From assembly GCF_025698545.1 (NCBI RefSeq), contig NC_068570.1, positions 55,385,924 through 55,449,923 on the forward strand: a stretch of DNA of 64,000 nt. The letters run 5' to 3'. Source of the stretch: Gossypium raimondii (Eukaryota > Streptophyta > Magnoliopsida > Malvales > Malvaceae). This document shows, one piece after another, positions 46,250 to 58,224 of the stretch; the stretch's first letter is position 1; the number at the start of each line of letters is the position of its first letter. The position numbers and the translations under genes are program-made. The notes below the pieces were generated by a model that was not told where the DNA came from, did not search any database, and saw nothing but the letters and a program-made list of their open reading frames with translations.

Positions 46250-48590
46250 GACTAGTGAGTATGATTTCCTATCCTGTTAACCCGCGCAAATACTTCTAAA
46301 AGTTTCTTATACCAAATTAACGATATGTCGCAGTTAACTTTGCTTTTAGGGTTTTCGATATCGATGAAACAGAATTTTAAAGCTCAAAGACTCTCTGTTA
46401 AGTTTTCCAATGCTCATACAGGTATGTATATCATCTTCATTCTACTGCACAAGCGGAATGTCATAGCATGAACATACTTCGAAGGCACTCGGTTTTATTG
46501 AGCTTGCTTTACATATAATAAGTAATAACGCAACTTTTTCCTTAATTAATGCAAGTGTTTATTGTATTATGTGATTTGTTTATTATATGCTTATTAGTTT
46601 TTCTTTTAACATTAATTTTATTATAGGTTTTATAATATCCGTTTTTTTATACAATGTTTAGAATTACTCATATTCCTTCCTAACCATTAAATAATAGGAT
46701 AATGCGTTTCATGATAATACTTAATAAAATTAAAATATAAATAAAAATTACTATGATAAGAATTTCACCTTAATTGTTTTAATTTTCAATTATATACATC
46801 GCATAGGAATGATCGACTTATTTGAAGAAAAAAGAAGTAAAAAGTTTTTGTTCAGTGGCAGATTTATTTTGCTTAAAGGGTTTATACTTATAAGTATTAT
46901 GGTAACTATAATTATGAATAATATGTTCTAATAATTACAATAAAATTTTAATATGATGATCAAATTAATAATTGAATATATAAATTTTGTAATAAATTTA
47001 TTAAACGGCCAGATGGTTGTACGAATTTTTAATTTTTAAAATTTCGATTGTCACATTTCAATTTTTAAGTACTATTTTCCATTATTAATTAATAATAAAA
47101 CATATTATTTTATTTAAATTTAATTATAATAAGTATTATCAAATCTAATTGAATGGGTTCAATTCAGTTTATTAATAAATTATCTTTCCAACTACATATT
47201 AATTTTCATATCGACTTTTAAAGTTTTTATTTATTTATAATAAATGGTATTTAAATTATTTTGTTTCAATTTATAAAAAAAAAAGAAAATAATGCGATCC
47301 AATAAAATGTGCGACACACGGCATGTTTGCACGTTGCATAAACTCTTGTATATTTTGTTTATTTGATTCTTATTTTTAAAATTAAATTTAATAAATAATC
47401 TTTCAAAAGAATTCAAATTGCTTTTCGTTAAATACATAAAACTTTAAATTTTTAGTCATAGTAGTTTACGATATTTCATGTTAACGTGATATTATTTTTA
47501 TATGCACATCAACAAACAATTTAAAAATCATAAAATGTTCAAAGAAATAAAAAATTCAAAAGAATTATAAAAGTTTACAAAATTCAAAAAAAACATGAAG
47601 TATATATAGATTACCATGCAAGTTGTCTTGTTGAAAACTTTAACATTTTAGTTAATATTTTGGTTAAAATAATAATTTGACTATTTATAAAAGGTTGATG
47701 GCTTCAAATATGACTCTTTTAAAAGTTAAGAGTCAAATTTAGCAAAAAAAAAAGAATAATGGTCAAATAAACAAAAATATAAATGTTAAGAGTTAAAATT
47801 GACATTATGCCTATTTTATAAAGATGAAATTTATACTTGTTATATTCCTCCACCAAGCAAACACTGTCAGCACTAGAACCATCTCTGAAAGAGCATCCCA
47901 ACAAACTTCTTATTCACAATACCCTTGAATGTGACCATCCGTTCTACCTCAAAGGAGTCCTCCACCCGAGCTTAAATGTGGATATTATTCTAAGGTGAAT
48001 ACACTTCCAAGGAAAACAAGAACCTATTTAAGTTAAACTACCTTATATTGATAGAATCTCATGACATGTGTATATGATTATCCATTACATATTTAACGGG
48101 GCTAAATGTATTTTCTGACACGTTATACTCACTAACAATGAGACCTCTCGGTCTTGTAGCACCCTAGAGTTATTCTAAACACTTTTTTTCTGATCAATAT
48201 GTTCTTTTATCCTTGTTCTGGCTCTCGGCCTTTTTAGGTGAATCGGCCTCCACTCTACCACTTTGATCTCTTTTTTGCTTCATCTTGTTCACCTCTCTTA
48301 TTGTATTTTGTATCAACAATAGTTTAGGTATTACTTTTGATAAATTTTATTTTTGATAAATTTTATTGACAATGACGTACTTTTTTTAATAAAAGATGAA
48401 ATTAATAATTTAAGTATTACTTTTCAAAAAAAAAAAACTTTGAGGAACAAACTGAAAAACAAAATATAGTGCAAGGGTCAATTTATGAAAATCCATTAAC
48501 CTATGCACAGAGGACGCCCTCGCTGGCTTGGCCATGACGGCTACTCAGTTACAACTTGCAAGTAATTTTTATTATTTTTAACAAAACGAC
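46250..48590. other. Intergenic between SDP6 and FLD, no gene seen
   Basis: It begins with the SDP6 3' UTR, then AT-rich sequence. A less AT-rich patch at about 47830-48150 has no recognisable frame on either strand and may be transposon debris. Confidence 0.5.
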
Positions 48591-48736
48591 AAGTCGTTTT
48601 GAGTTGCGGTTCCTATTATCAACTGAATGCTGTTCTAGTAAAATTTTTCTCAGGAAACAAACACTACTTTTTCCCCCGCCATCTCTACCCCTTTACGCAG
48701 CCCTCCCTCTCACTATATAGTGTGAAAGAAAGCTCA

Positions 48737-51700
48737 ATGAACTCACCAAATGAAACCCCTGATCAATTCTCCCAATTCCCCCTTCCGCATTTCACTCTCA
48801 CTCCACCTTTACCAAACCCTAACCCTAATTTCCCTCCAACCCCAAACTCAACTCCCCCAAACTCAACTCCAACACTAACCCCAGTCCTCGATTCTAACAC
48901 CAATGCTACACCTTCTCTCGATGACCAACTTCTACCCTTCCCAGTTCCCAAAAAGCGACGACGCGGCAGGCCCCGACGCACTGCCTCAACGTCATCGTTT
49001 CAACTCCTTACCTTCCCCAATGATTCATTCAACCCCAATGTTCCATACTCTGACCCTAACCCTTATTCGATTCCCTCATCAGTAGCGGCGTCGACACAAA
49101 CTTCACAACCCAAAATTGCCGACGAGATCATTGTTATCAATAAAGAATCGACGGCTGAGGCTCTCACCGCTCTTTCCGCTGGATTCCCTGCTGATTCTCT
49201 CACTGAGGAAGAAATTGACTTCGGCGTAGTTTCCTCTGTTGGTGGCATCGAGCAGGTAAATTACATTCTTATTCGAAATCACATTATTGCGAAATGGCGT
49301 GAAAATATATTCAATTGGGTGACTAAAGAAATGTTTGTTGATTCTATACCACAACATTGTCGTACGCTCTTAGATTCTGCTTATGATTATTTGGTTACTC
49401 ATGGATATATAAATTTTGGGGTTGCCCCAGCAATCAAGGACAAAGTTCCTGTCGGTCTTAGTAAAGGTAATGTGGTTATCATTGGTGCTGGATTGGCGGG
49501 GCTGGCTGCGGCTAGACAGCTAATGAGGTTCGGATTTAAGGTGACGGTTTTGGAAGGGAGGAAGAGAGCAGGTGGGAGGGTTTATACAAAGAAGATGGAA
49601 GGAGGGAATAGGGTAAGTGCAGCTGCGGATTTAGGTGGGAGTGTATTAACAGGTACATTGGGGAATCCATTAGGGATCATGGCAAAACAATTGGGTGCTT
49701 CGCTTTTTAAGGTGAGGGATAAGTGTCCACTTTATCGGATGGATGGGAGTCCAGTGGATCCAGATATGGATATGAAGGTGGAGACGGCTTTTAATCGGCT
49801 TTTGGATAAGGCTAGTAAGCTTAGGCAGTTAATGGGGGAGGTTTCCATGGATGTTTCACTTGGGGCAGCATTAGAGACGTTTAGACAGGTTTATAGAGAT
49901 GCAGTAACTGAAGAGGAGATTAATCTGTTCAATTGGCATCTTGCAAATTTAGAATATGCAAATGCAGGATTGGTTTCAAAGCTTTCACTTGCATTTTGGG
50001 ACCAAGATGATCCATATGACATGGGAGGGGATCATTGTTTCTTGCCTGGAGGGAATGGAAGGTTGATTCAGGCTCTAGCAGAGAATGTGCCTATTTTATA
50101 TGAGAAGACTGTGCATACTATTAGGTATGGAAGTGATGGAGTGCAGGTTACGGCAGGAAATCAGGTGTTTGAAGGTGATATGGCACTATGTACTGTTCCT
50201 CTTGGAGTTTTAAAGAGTGGGTCAATAAAGTTTGTTCCTGAGTTGCCTCAGAGGAAACTTGATGGGATAAAGAGGTTGGGATTTGGGTTGTTGAATAAGG
50301 TCGCTATGCTTTTCCCTTATGTATTTTGGGGTACAGATCTTGATACCTTTGGGCATCTTACCGAAGATCCAAGTCGCCGAGGGGAGTTTTTTCTATTTTA
50401 TAGCTATGCAACAGTTGCTGGTGGTCCTCTCTTGCTTGCTTTAGTAGCAGGAGAAGCTGCACATAGGTTTGAGACTCTGCCTCCTACAGATGCAGTAACC
50501 CAAGTTCTCCAAATTCTCAAGGGTAATCAATTTTGATTTCATGTGTTGAATTATTTATTTGTTGCAGCTTCTTTTTTTCCTGTAAGCTTGAAATATATCC
50601 TGTAGTCTGAAATACCGAAAGACAGTCATTAGCTGCAAAACGTATATTAATGTTGCGGTGCATTCTTAGCTTCTTTATGTACTGGTTGCTCATATGGCTT
50701 AAATTCATGGCAGCTTCTTTGAATATTTGAATAACCCCTAGCACTTTGTCATTTATTTTATTTGAATGTGCTACAAAGAAAGCATCAACATTTGATACAT
50801 TTTTAAAAGAAATTTTATATGTCTTGGTTGCTTGTGTGGTTCATTTTAATTGCAATATGCAACTTTCTTGGGTTTCTCATTGTCTTATGTGCATATTCTA
50901 CAAAGAAAGGGCGAAGTCTCCTGTGGATTTGAACCAGCACCGATTGTATCTTGTGTCCAAAAATTTAATTGTTCTCGGTTATGTGAGTATTCTGAGACTG
51001 TGTTTAATTGTCTGCAGGTATATATGAACCGCAAGGAATCACTGTCCCTGAACCCCTCCAAACCGTCTGTACTAGATGGGGTGGTGATCCCTTTAGCCTA
51101 GGTTCATACTCTAATGTTGCTGTGGGAGCATCTGGAGATGACTATGACATATTAGCAGAAAGTGTGGGGGATGGAAGACTTTTCTTTGCTGGGGAGGCCA
51201 CTACACGTCGATACCCTGCCACCATGCATGGAGCTTTTCTTACTGGGCTCAGGGAAGCTGCAAATATGGCTCAATATGCCAACGCTCGGACTGCAAAGAA
51301 AAAGATAGACAGGAGTCCTTCAAATAATGTTCATTCTTGTGCTTCCCTCCTTATGGATTTGTTCAGAGAACCTGATTTGGAATTCGGGAACTTTTCTGTT
51401 ATTTTTGGTCGAAAGAATGCTGATCCAAAGTCACCAGCAGTGTTGAGGATAACATTCAGCGAGCCCCGAAAGAAGAATCAGGAAGGTTCAAAGACAGATC
51501 AGCAACATTCTAATAAGGTGCTTTTTCAGCAGCTACAGTCACATTTTAATCAGCAGCAACAGCTACATGTTTACACATTGTTATCTAAGCAACAGGCACT
51601 TGAGTTGAGAGAAGTGAGAGGTGGTGATGAGATGAGGTTGAACTACCTCTGTGAAAATCTGGGAATTAAGCTGGTGGGACGGAAGGGTTTGGGACCTAAT

Positions 51701-52542
51701 GCTGATTCTGTCATTGCATCTATAAAAGCACAGAGGGGTGTCCGGAAACCCTCAACAACTCCTGTGGTTCTAAAATCTGGTGAGAATCATTGTTTATTCT
51801 TTGATTTATATTTCTCTCCAAAATATAAGAGCTTGAAATAACATTTATATGGTTTTGGTAAAGGGGCATCGAAGATGAAACCAGGCACTTTAAAGCAAAA
51901 ATTCATTAGGTAAGAGCCGAATTTTCAATTCTTTCTTCATATGCTCATTAAAGATCTCTGTATGATCAAATGAAGGACTATTACCTGATCCCCTCTGTTC
52001 TCCATTTGTTATTCTTATTTTCACAGGAGGGCTAAAATAGTCCGCAACACTAAAGGGTTGATTCCAGCTCTGGTTCCGAATGCAGCAAATGGCAATATGC
52101 CAGAGGAAATGAAAGTGATAAAGCAGGCTCCTCCTGACTCCTCTGCTTCGGGTATGTCTGAAGGCTTCTAGTTTCCTTATTAGTCTCATCTTCTGTGTTA
52201 CATTTCTATTCCATGCAGTTAATTGTTCTCGTTAAGTTTTCTTTCTTTTTGTTGCTATTTCGTTGTCAAATCTCTTGATTGTTCAATTTCTGCCTTTGTT
52301 CCACCTTTCTGTAATTCACATGGTGTGTGTTTTTCTCTTTATGAAAGTTGTTGGGGAAATTTGCACGTGTTTATTATTGATTTGATTGTGATGACAAAAC
52401 CAAGATGGTAACCTTGATCCGAATATCCTTATATCATCTGTCTGTCAATGTAGAATGGGTAAATATTTTCAAATGGGAAATCTGAATATAAGAAAGTTCC
52501 ATTTTGTTAGGGCAAAACCAAGGTGAGATGTTGAAGCAATGA
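48737..52542 (+). CDS. FLD: FLOWERING LOCUS D-like lysine-specific histone demethylase
   Basis: Exons 48737-50522, 51018-51779, 51864-51909, 52027-52151 and 52511-52542 give 916 residues. FLD-type proteins are nuclear LSD1 relatives that lower H3K4 methylation at the floral repressor FLC within the autonomous flowering pathway (family knowledge). Visible parts: a Pro/Asn/Thr-rich head; a basic [11 protein letters not shown] nuclear-signal/AT-hook-like block at about 71-82; a SWIRM domain at about 135-225 ([20 protein letters not shown] ... [14 protein letters not shown]); the FAD motif [14 protein letters not shown] at about 248; LLNKVAMLF with Lys521, the likely counterpart of the LSD1 catalytic lysine; and [20 protein letters not shown] near 647. 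SWIRM wording ([15 protein letters not shown]) favours FLD over LDL1. The exon 4 donor gtatgt and the last exon (QNQGEMLKQ, stop) replace an unspliced end. The ATG at 48737 is chosen because the upstream open frame has no ATG in that frame and reads like a leader. Confidence 0.93.
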
Positions 52543-53110
52543 GCTGGGTATGTCGGTGTGTCCTTTTCTGAAGATCTTGAGAGTTCTTGGTCAGTGACAT
52601 TGCCTAAGCCTGACTATTCTGTTGTCCCCCCAAAAAAAAAAAAATAAATGCGTAGAGCTTGCATTATTGCTGTTCCCATCATTGGTTAAACTCTCAGCTC
52701 AATCGGTTTTACTGTGAAGTTGTCTTTTCCACTTGGCCTATATCCTCAAAGGTTATAAATGCTACAGTTTGCTATACATCAAGCGAGAACCTGTTTTTGG
52801 CAATGGTTGGGATGCATTTATCGAGTGTCAAGTTCCCCATCAAAGACATCTCTGCCACCTTCTGCAGCCCCAACTTGACTTCAGAATCACTTCTCCGTAA
52901 CATTGTCAACAAAGCTTGTGATCACAGTTTGGCTATGATGACAAACTGTTTAATATTCATGAAGCCTGTTGCTACCAGATCCGAGGGAGAAATGTTCTGC
53001 TGTGGCTGAGGATTTCCAGTAAGATGCAGTGTGAGAAAAAGAACAGGCAATGGTTCTTTTATAGAGTTCACGATTGACCTCACCCCATCAAACAAACTGA
53101 GAAAATCGAC
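52543..53110 (+). other. Probable 3' UTR of the FLD gene
   Basis: Moderate GC sequence continues past the stop with an A-rich tract (aaaaaaaaaaaaataaatgc at about 52628). A 116-codon frame here has no protein-like domain and is treated as chance. Confidence 0.45.
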
Positions 53111-53160
53111 CCAATATCGCCATTTACAAGAATGGCTGATGCTTACTATACCCTCAAGTT

Positions 53161-53385
53161 GTAAGAGTTAAAATTACATTGGCCTCAACGTTACTTGGAT
53201 TTGGATGGAATATTGATGTGTTTTAACACGGTATGTTCAACTGCTGCTTTCTATACCCTCAAGGCTGGAATTCTAGGATCTCTGATCAACGGTGACTTGT
53301 AAGAGTTAAAATTACATCAGCCTCAACGTTACTCGGATTTGGATGTAATATTGATGTGTTTTAACACGGTATGTTCAATTTTCTT
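53161..53385. repeat. 138-bp tandem duplication downstream of FLD
   Basis: gtaagagttaaaattacatt (53161) recurs as gtaagagttaaaattacatc (53299), both followed by gcctcaacgttact-ggattt and gatgtgttttaacacggtat. The units are over 90% identical by eye, so the event is fairly recent. Confidence 0.8.
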
Positions 53386-53389
53386 AAAT

Positions 53390-55140
53390 ATTTACTTGCA
53401 TTTGGGCAAATATCTATTTATGTATATCTTCTAGTCAATACCTAATTATACATCAGGAGGTATAGGAAGTTTTGGGCAAATATGAGTAAAGAATGATGTA
53501 CATGAATGTTGAATATTGAGAGATTTTATTTTAAGTTCAACTTCACTATAAATATTTTTCTTTTATTTGTGTTGGCTTTTAATTCCTTATATATGTTTTG
53601 TTTCATTGCGTTCCCGCAAGATTAGGGGCGCACGTCCAAGGGCGTGGTGCTCATTTTTAATTTGGGTTTTTTTTTAATAATAAAAAAGTATGAATATCAA
53701 AATTATACATTAATTTCGATGTGTAATTTGATGTATGAATTTTAATCTAGTTTATACGTATGAAATTTCAATTTAGGTATGAAGGTTTGAATTTGTTTCT
53801 ATTTTAATAATCCGTTATTAAATTGAAAACGGTAAGTCTTTTTTAACTCGTATGATTACATATTTAGTCTTCAATATTTATACATTCTGTCAATTTAATT
53901 CTAATACTAAATAATTTAACAAGTTTAACTTTTTACATTTATAAGTTCTATCAATTTACTTCTTAAATACATCTTCATCATAAAGCGAAATTATAAAAAA
54001 CAACAAAAAAAATTAATTGGAAATTGTTTGTAATGTATTGTTTTTGGTGAGAAATTGTTGTTTTTTCATTTTTTTAGCTGAGAAAATTGGTAATCTCTTT
54101 CACGTTGAAACGTATCAAGAAAATAATTTTTTTTATTAGATTGAAATCATCTCATGAAATTGAGCTTGAAACAATCAAATCACATTGGAAAACAAAGACT
54201 TCGAGAACCTCTCAAAATTGATTAAGTAAAAAGAGGAGATTGTGCTTATTTTTTCATTAAAAAACCGAGAATAATAATCTTTCATTGTTATTGTTTTTTT
54301 TATCTCCAATTTATTAGCAACAAGAAAAAAGTGATGATGGGCGATGTTTGAAATTAGAATGGTTGCTTCTATCGAACAAAATAAATTTTTTTTTTTGTGT
54401 TCATTTAAGGTGCCTTTGGAAGGGAGAGACGTTAATTCCATTTATATAGATTAAGGAAGCGGTGGTGAAAGAATGATTGGCTTCGACCTATCCCGCTGGA
54501 AAAACCTTTACCATTGCCACATTCTCACCAGGTTTAGAGGCTCGAATTGTAAGAACAGTCCCGGCCTTTCTTTCTTCTTCTTCTGTTTTTGTTTGCTTTT
54601 TTTTTTTTTTTTGAATAAAGAATAGGTTTGGTTTTGTTTTGCTCGTAAAAATGTGAAGGATGTTCAAGAAATGTGCACACTCAAACGAGAAGTAAAGGTT
54701 GCAGTTGAATAGGGAGTTGGGATTGGCACCGAAGCAGATCAAGTTTTGATTTCAAAGTAAGACCCAAACGAAGGTGCTGTATCATCGCTGTAATTATGGC
54801 CTATAGGGTTTTCTATTTTTTTTTATTCTTGTTCATGCACATTCTTTTTAAATGATATTGTTCAGGCACAACAAGAAAGAGCTGGATAATTACACTCTTT
54901 TGATTTTGAAAAGGAATTACGAGCAATAAGCTAAAAACAATCAATTGAAAAAATAATTTCCTAATGTGCTTCAACAACAATGACTATCAATTTAATCCGG
55001 AAAAGGAATGAAAAAATAAATAAATTCTTTACACAAAAACAATGACACCTTACCTAATTAAATTTTATTTTTATAATTATTTTAAATTAGGATCAAATTA
55101 ATAGAATATGTAAGCATTGAGCACTAAATGTATTATTATA
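53390..55140. other. AT-rich intergenic, no gene seen
   Basis: No supported frame. A minus-strand stretch near 54490-54560 (TVLTIRASKPGENVAMVKVF) reads like a protein piece but has no start or context and is not called. Confidence 0.4.
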
Positions 55141-55188
55141 ATTGTCTGTAGGTATATAAGAACTTCAAGGAATCACTGTCCCTGAATG
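55141..55188 (+). pseudogene. 48-bp copy of the FLD intron 1 / exon 2 junction
   Basis: attgtctgtaggtatataag, with aatcactgtccctgaatgcc further on, matches the FLD segment at 51007-51053 (attgtctgcaggtatatatg ... aatcactgtccctgaacccc), with about six mismatches. It covers the splice acceptor and the first codons of exon 2. Flanks on both sides are unrelated. It lies 4.1 kb downstream of the source. Confidence 0.75.
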
Positions 55189-55189
55189 C

Positions 55190-55451
55190 CTACATGCTTG
55201 GCCTATATGGCTCCACATAGCCTAGCACACGCCCGTGTGCCTGCCTGTGTGTCTCATATAGTTTGACACACGCTCATTTCGTCGGTCCGTATGGGTCTAA
55301 TTTGTAAATAGTAAGTCACACGGCCTGGACACACGCCCATGTCTCTAGCCTATGTGGTCCCTAATGGTGAACAGTGAGTCACACGGCCTGGACACACGCC
55401 AGTGTTTTTGGCCCGTGTGGTCCCTAATAGCAAACAGTGAACCACACAGTC
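55190..55451. repeat. Tandem cacacggcctggacacacgcc-type repeats
   Basis: Several units of the form agtcacacggcctggacaca followed by cgcc-gtgt---ggcc--tgtgg-ccctaa occur in a row. This GC-rich repeat type is common in gypsy LTRs of cotton-like genomes (recollection). It abuts the LTR start at 55452, so it may belong to an older LTR into which the next element inserted. Confidence 0.6.
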
Positions 55452-57615
55452 TGTAATGACCCAAAATTCACGGCAATCAGAAAAGTGCAATATCGGGCCT
55501 CCATCTTAGTGAAATGGGTTTGTAAATAATTATTAGAAATATTTATGAGACTAGGGTATATGTATATATATAGTTGTACATGTATAAAATGAGAACTTAG
55601 AAAGTTAGAGTTTTTAAATGAAAAGTTTGGTACATTAATATAAGTTTAGTTTTTTGGAAGTAGAAGAGATAATAGAAATATGAGACGTAGAATAAAATAG
55701 TAATATTTTTCAATTATGAAGATCAGAAAATGAATTTTTTTAGAAAGAAGTATAGAAAGAAATAAAAACCTTAGTTAAAAAAAAAAAGAAGAAGAAAAAA
55801 TAGCAAAGTTGTAAATTGTGTAATAAAAGAGGCAAACTTTGAAAAGAATAGTTACCTCGAAGAGACTGTTAGCAGCGGCCGAGCCAATATATTTCTAAGA
55901 GGTTTGGATTAGGAGTAATAACTCTGATCCATAACTGGAATAATCATTATTTGCCTCAAAAAGAGAAAGGAAATGAAAATGAGAAAATAAAAGTATAACA
56001 AAGTAGAGCCTAAAATATATATATATATATTTATATATAATATAAAATATATATATAGGATTGTAAGAATAACTCCAAAGATAATCTACTAAAAATTTTC
56101 GATTCTTATGGAAAGAATATTGCCATTTATAGTGATGATTATTGAACGGTTTTAGTCATGTTTTGATGTAAGACTAGAAGTAATTGCTTATGCATCTCGT
56201 CAGCTAAAAATGTATGAACGTAATTATCTGACACACGATTTAGAAACTAGTTGTTGTGGTTTTTGCTCTAAAGATTTTAATACACTATTTGTATGATGAA
56301 AAGTGTTATATTTATACCGATCATAAAAGTCTCAAAAATCTTCTATCTCAAAAGGGAGTTGAATTTAAGACAGCGTCGTTAGATAGAGCTTTTGAAAAAT
56401 TTTGATTGCGTTATTAATTATTAATCTGATAAAGCTAATGTTATAGCTGATGTATTAAGTAGGAAAGCAGCAATTGAATTGCGAACAATGTTTGCTTAGC
56501 TTAGTATCAATGACGATAAAAGCTTATTGGCTAGATTAAAAATCAAATCAGTGATGTTGATCAGATTAAGTCAGTGTAGATAGAAAATGACAAATTGGTG
56601 AAGAAAAGAGAAATGGTTCAGAATGATATATTAGAAAATTTCAGCCTTGATAATTGTGGTTGCTTGAGATTTCACAATCGAATTTGCGTTCTGGATATTT
56701 CTAAATTGAAAAAGTTGATACTTCACAAAGCTCATAATAGTCCTTTTGTTTTGCATCCTAGAGGAATGAAAATATATTACGATTTACAAAAAAATTTATT
56801 GGTGCTCAGGAGTAAAAAGAATGCTATTTGGGTGATTGTTGATAGCCTTGCGAAATCAGTTCATTCTGTAGTAATCAGAACTGATTGATCACTTCAAAAA
56901 AGAAACTTGTTGAAGTTTAGATTCGGGAAATTATAAGGGTGTGCAGTATTCCTATACATTGAATGAAAGAAAAATGATAAGGCTAGAATTAATCCAAGAA
57001 ACGAAGGAAATTGTTAAGAAGATTCGAGATAGACTAAAGGCAGCTTCAACGGATAGAAATCATACACAGATTTAAAACGCCAGGATATTGAGTATTCTAT
57101 TGGTGACAAAATAATTTTAAAGTATTGCTTTGGAAGAAAATATTGAGATTAGGCTAAAAAAAAAAAAACTGAGTCCTCGTTTTATTAAGTCGTAAGAAAT
57201 TATAGGAAGAGTTGGGCCAATTGCCTATTGCTTAGTATTGCCTTTGAAATTACAAAAGATTCATGATGTTTTTCATGTTTTTATGCTATGGAGATATCAA
57301 TTAGATCATTCTCATATTATTTCGACAGAGAATATTAGCTCAGAAGGTAAGGGAGTTACGAAATAAACATGTTTCCTTAGTGGAAGTGTTGTGAAGAAGT
57401 CATAGTGTAGAAGAAGCAATTTGGAAACTGGAAGAAATTAAGAGATCTCAGTACCCCATCTCTTTTCAAGTAAATTTCGAAGACGAAATTTATTAAGGGA
57501 GGAGAAATGTAACGACCCAAAATTCAAGGGCACCAGAAAAGTAACATATTGGGCCTCTGTCTTAGTAAAATGGGTTTGTAAATAATTATTAGAAATATTT
57601 ATGAGACTAGTGGTG
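55452..57615 (+). mobile_element. Internally deleted Ty3/gypsy retrotransposon with two LTR starts
   Basis: TGTAATGACCCAAAATTC at 55452 and TGTAACGACCCAAAATTC at 57508 begin direct repeats that run alike for about 104 bp (to gagactag) and then diverge, so at least one LTR is rearranged. A polypurine tract, aagggaggagaaa, directly precedes the second LTR (57495-57507). Between them are pieces of pol: RNase H end (HKSLKNLLSQKGVEF-like at 56325; KANVIADVLSRKAAIELRTM at about 56432), an integrase zinc-finger area (LHKAHNSPFVLHPRGMKIY at about 56722), WVIVDSLAKSVHSVVIRTD at about 56828, and a distal RLIRDRLKAAS-like stretch at about 57020. Most of gag, protease and reverse transcriptase is gone. 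Many stops. Confidence 0.75.
55990..56060. repeat. (AT)n microsatellite
   Basis: taaaatatatatatatatat and following ta-rich repeats inside the gypsy remnant's 5' LTR or leader. Confidence 0.8.
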
Positions 57616-57619
57616 TGCC

Positions 57620-58220
57620 TAATTAGGTTCTAATTAGGTGAATTTAGCTAAATTAAGAGTAATTAGGAAAAAGGACTAAAGTGAATAAAGAGTAAAAGTT
57701 GAATTGTAGATTAAAAGAAAATAAAAAGGACCAAAATGACAAATAAGCCATTTAGCATAAGTTGAGGCAGCAAACAAAACAAAAATCTTATTATGTTAAA
57801 TTAAAAGATATTTTGTTTGTAATAAATATATAAATATTTTATATAATTAAAAGATATTTATTAGATATTTTTGTTTGTTCGTAATATAATTATTACAATT
57901 ACACAAATTTGAAATTTGAAGCAGTTTCATCTTTAAATATAAATTTCATTGCTTACTCTTTAATATATGGAAAATGAATTTAAGTCTTGAAGCATAAGGC
58001 ATGCTTCCTTTTACTTACCAAAACTAACATTCTTTGTGTTACAGTGAAGCAAAGCACAATCCTTTAATTTTTCTTTTAAATGTCTCTGTACCTTACTTCC
58101 TACCATTTACTCTAATTTAATTAATCCATCATATGAAATTAATTCATAATTTTTAAAAATATAAAATTTTTTAATAAAATTTAAAAACTATTAAAATAAT
58201 TAAGTTATTAATATAAATAA
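57620..58220. other. AT-rich intergenic, no gene seen
   Basis: Sequence beyond the gypsy 3' LTR start, partly LTR-like (aggaccaaaatgacaaataa), then AT-rich. Confidence 0.45.
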
Positions 58221-58224
58221 TGAC

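Noticed and set aside
52148..52171. FLD stop at TAG 52169-52171 by reading through exon 4
   Set aside because: A good donor (gtatgt) lies at 52152 and splicing to 52511 gives a short C-terminal exon with matching phase that fits the family.
52659..53009. 116-codon plus-strand frame after FLD
   Set aside because: Lies in the probable FLD 3' UTR, uses no recognisable domain and FLD already ends at 52542 with a well supported last exon.
54488..54742. Minus-strand frame with TVLTIRASKPGENVAMVKVF
   Set aside because: The last part looks protein-like, but the upstream part is homopolymer nonsense and there is no start, partner exon or family recognition.
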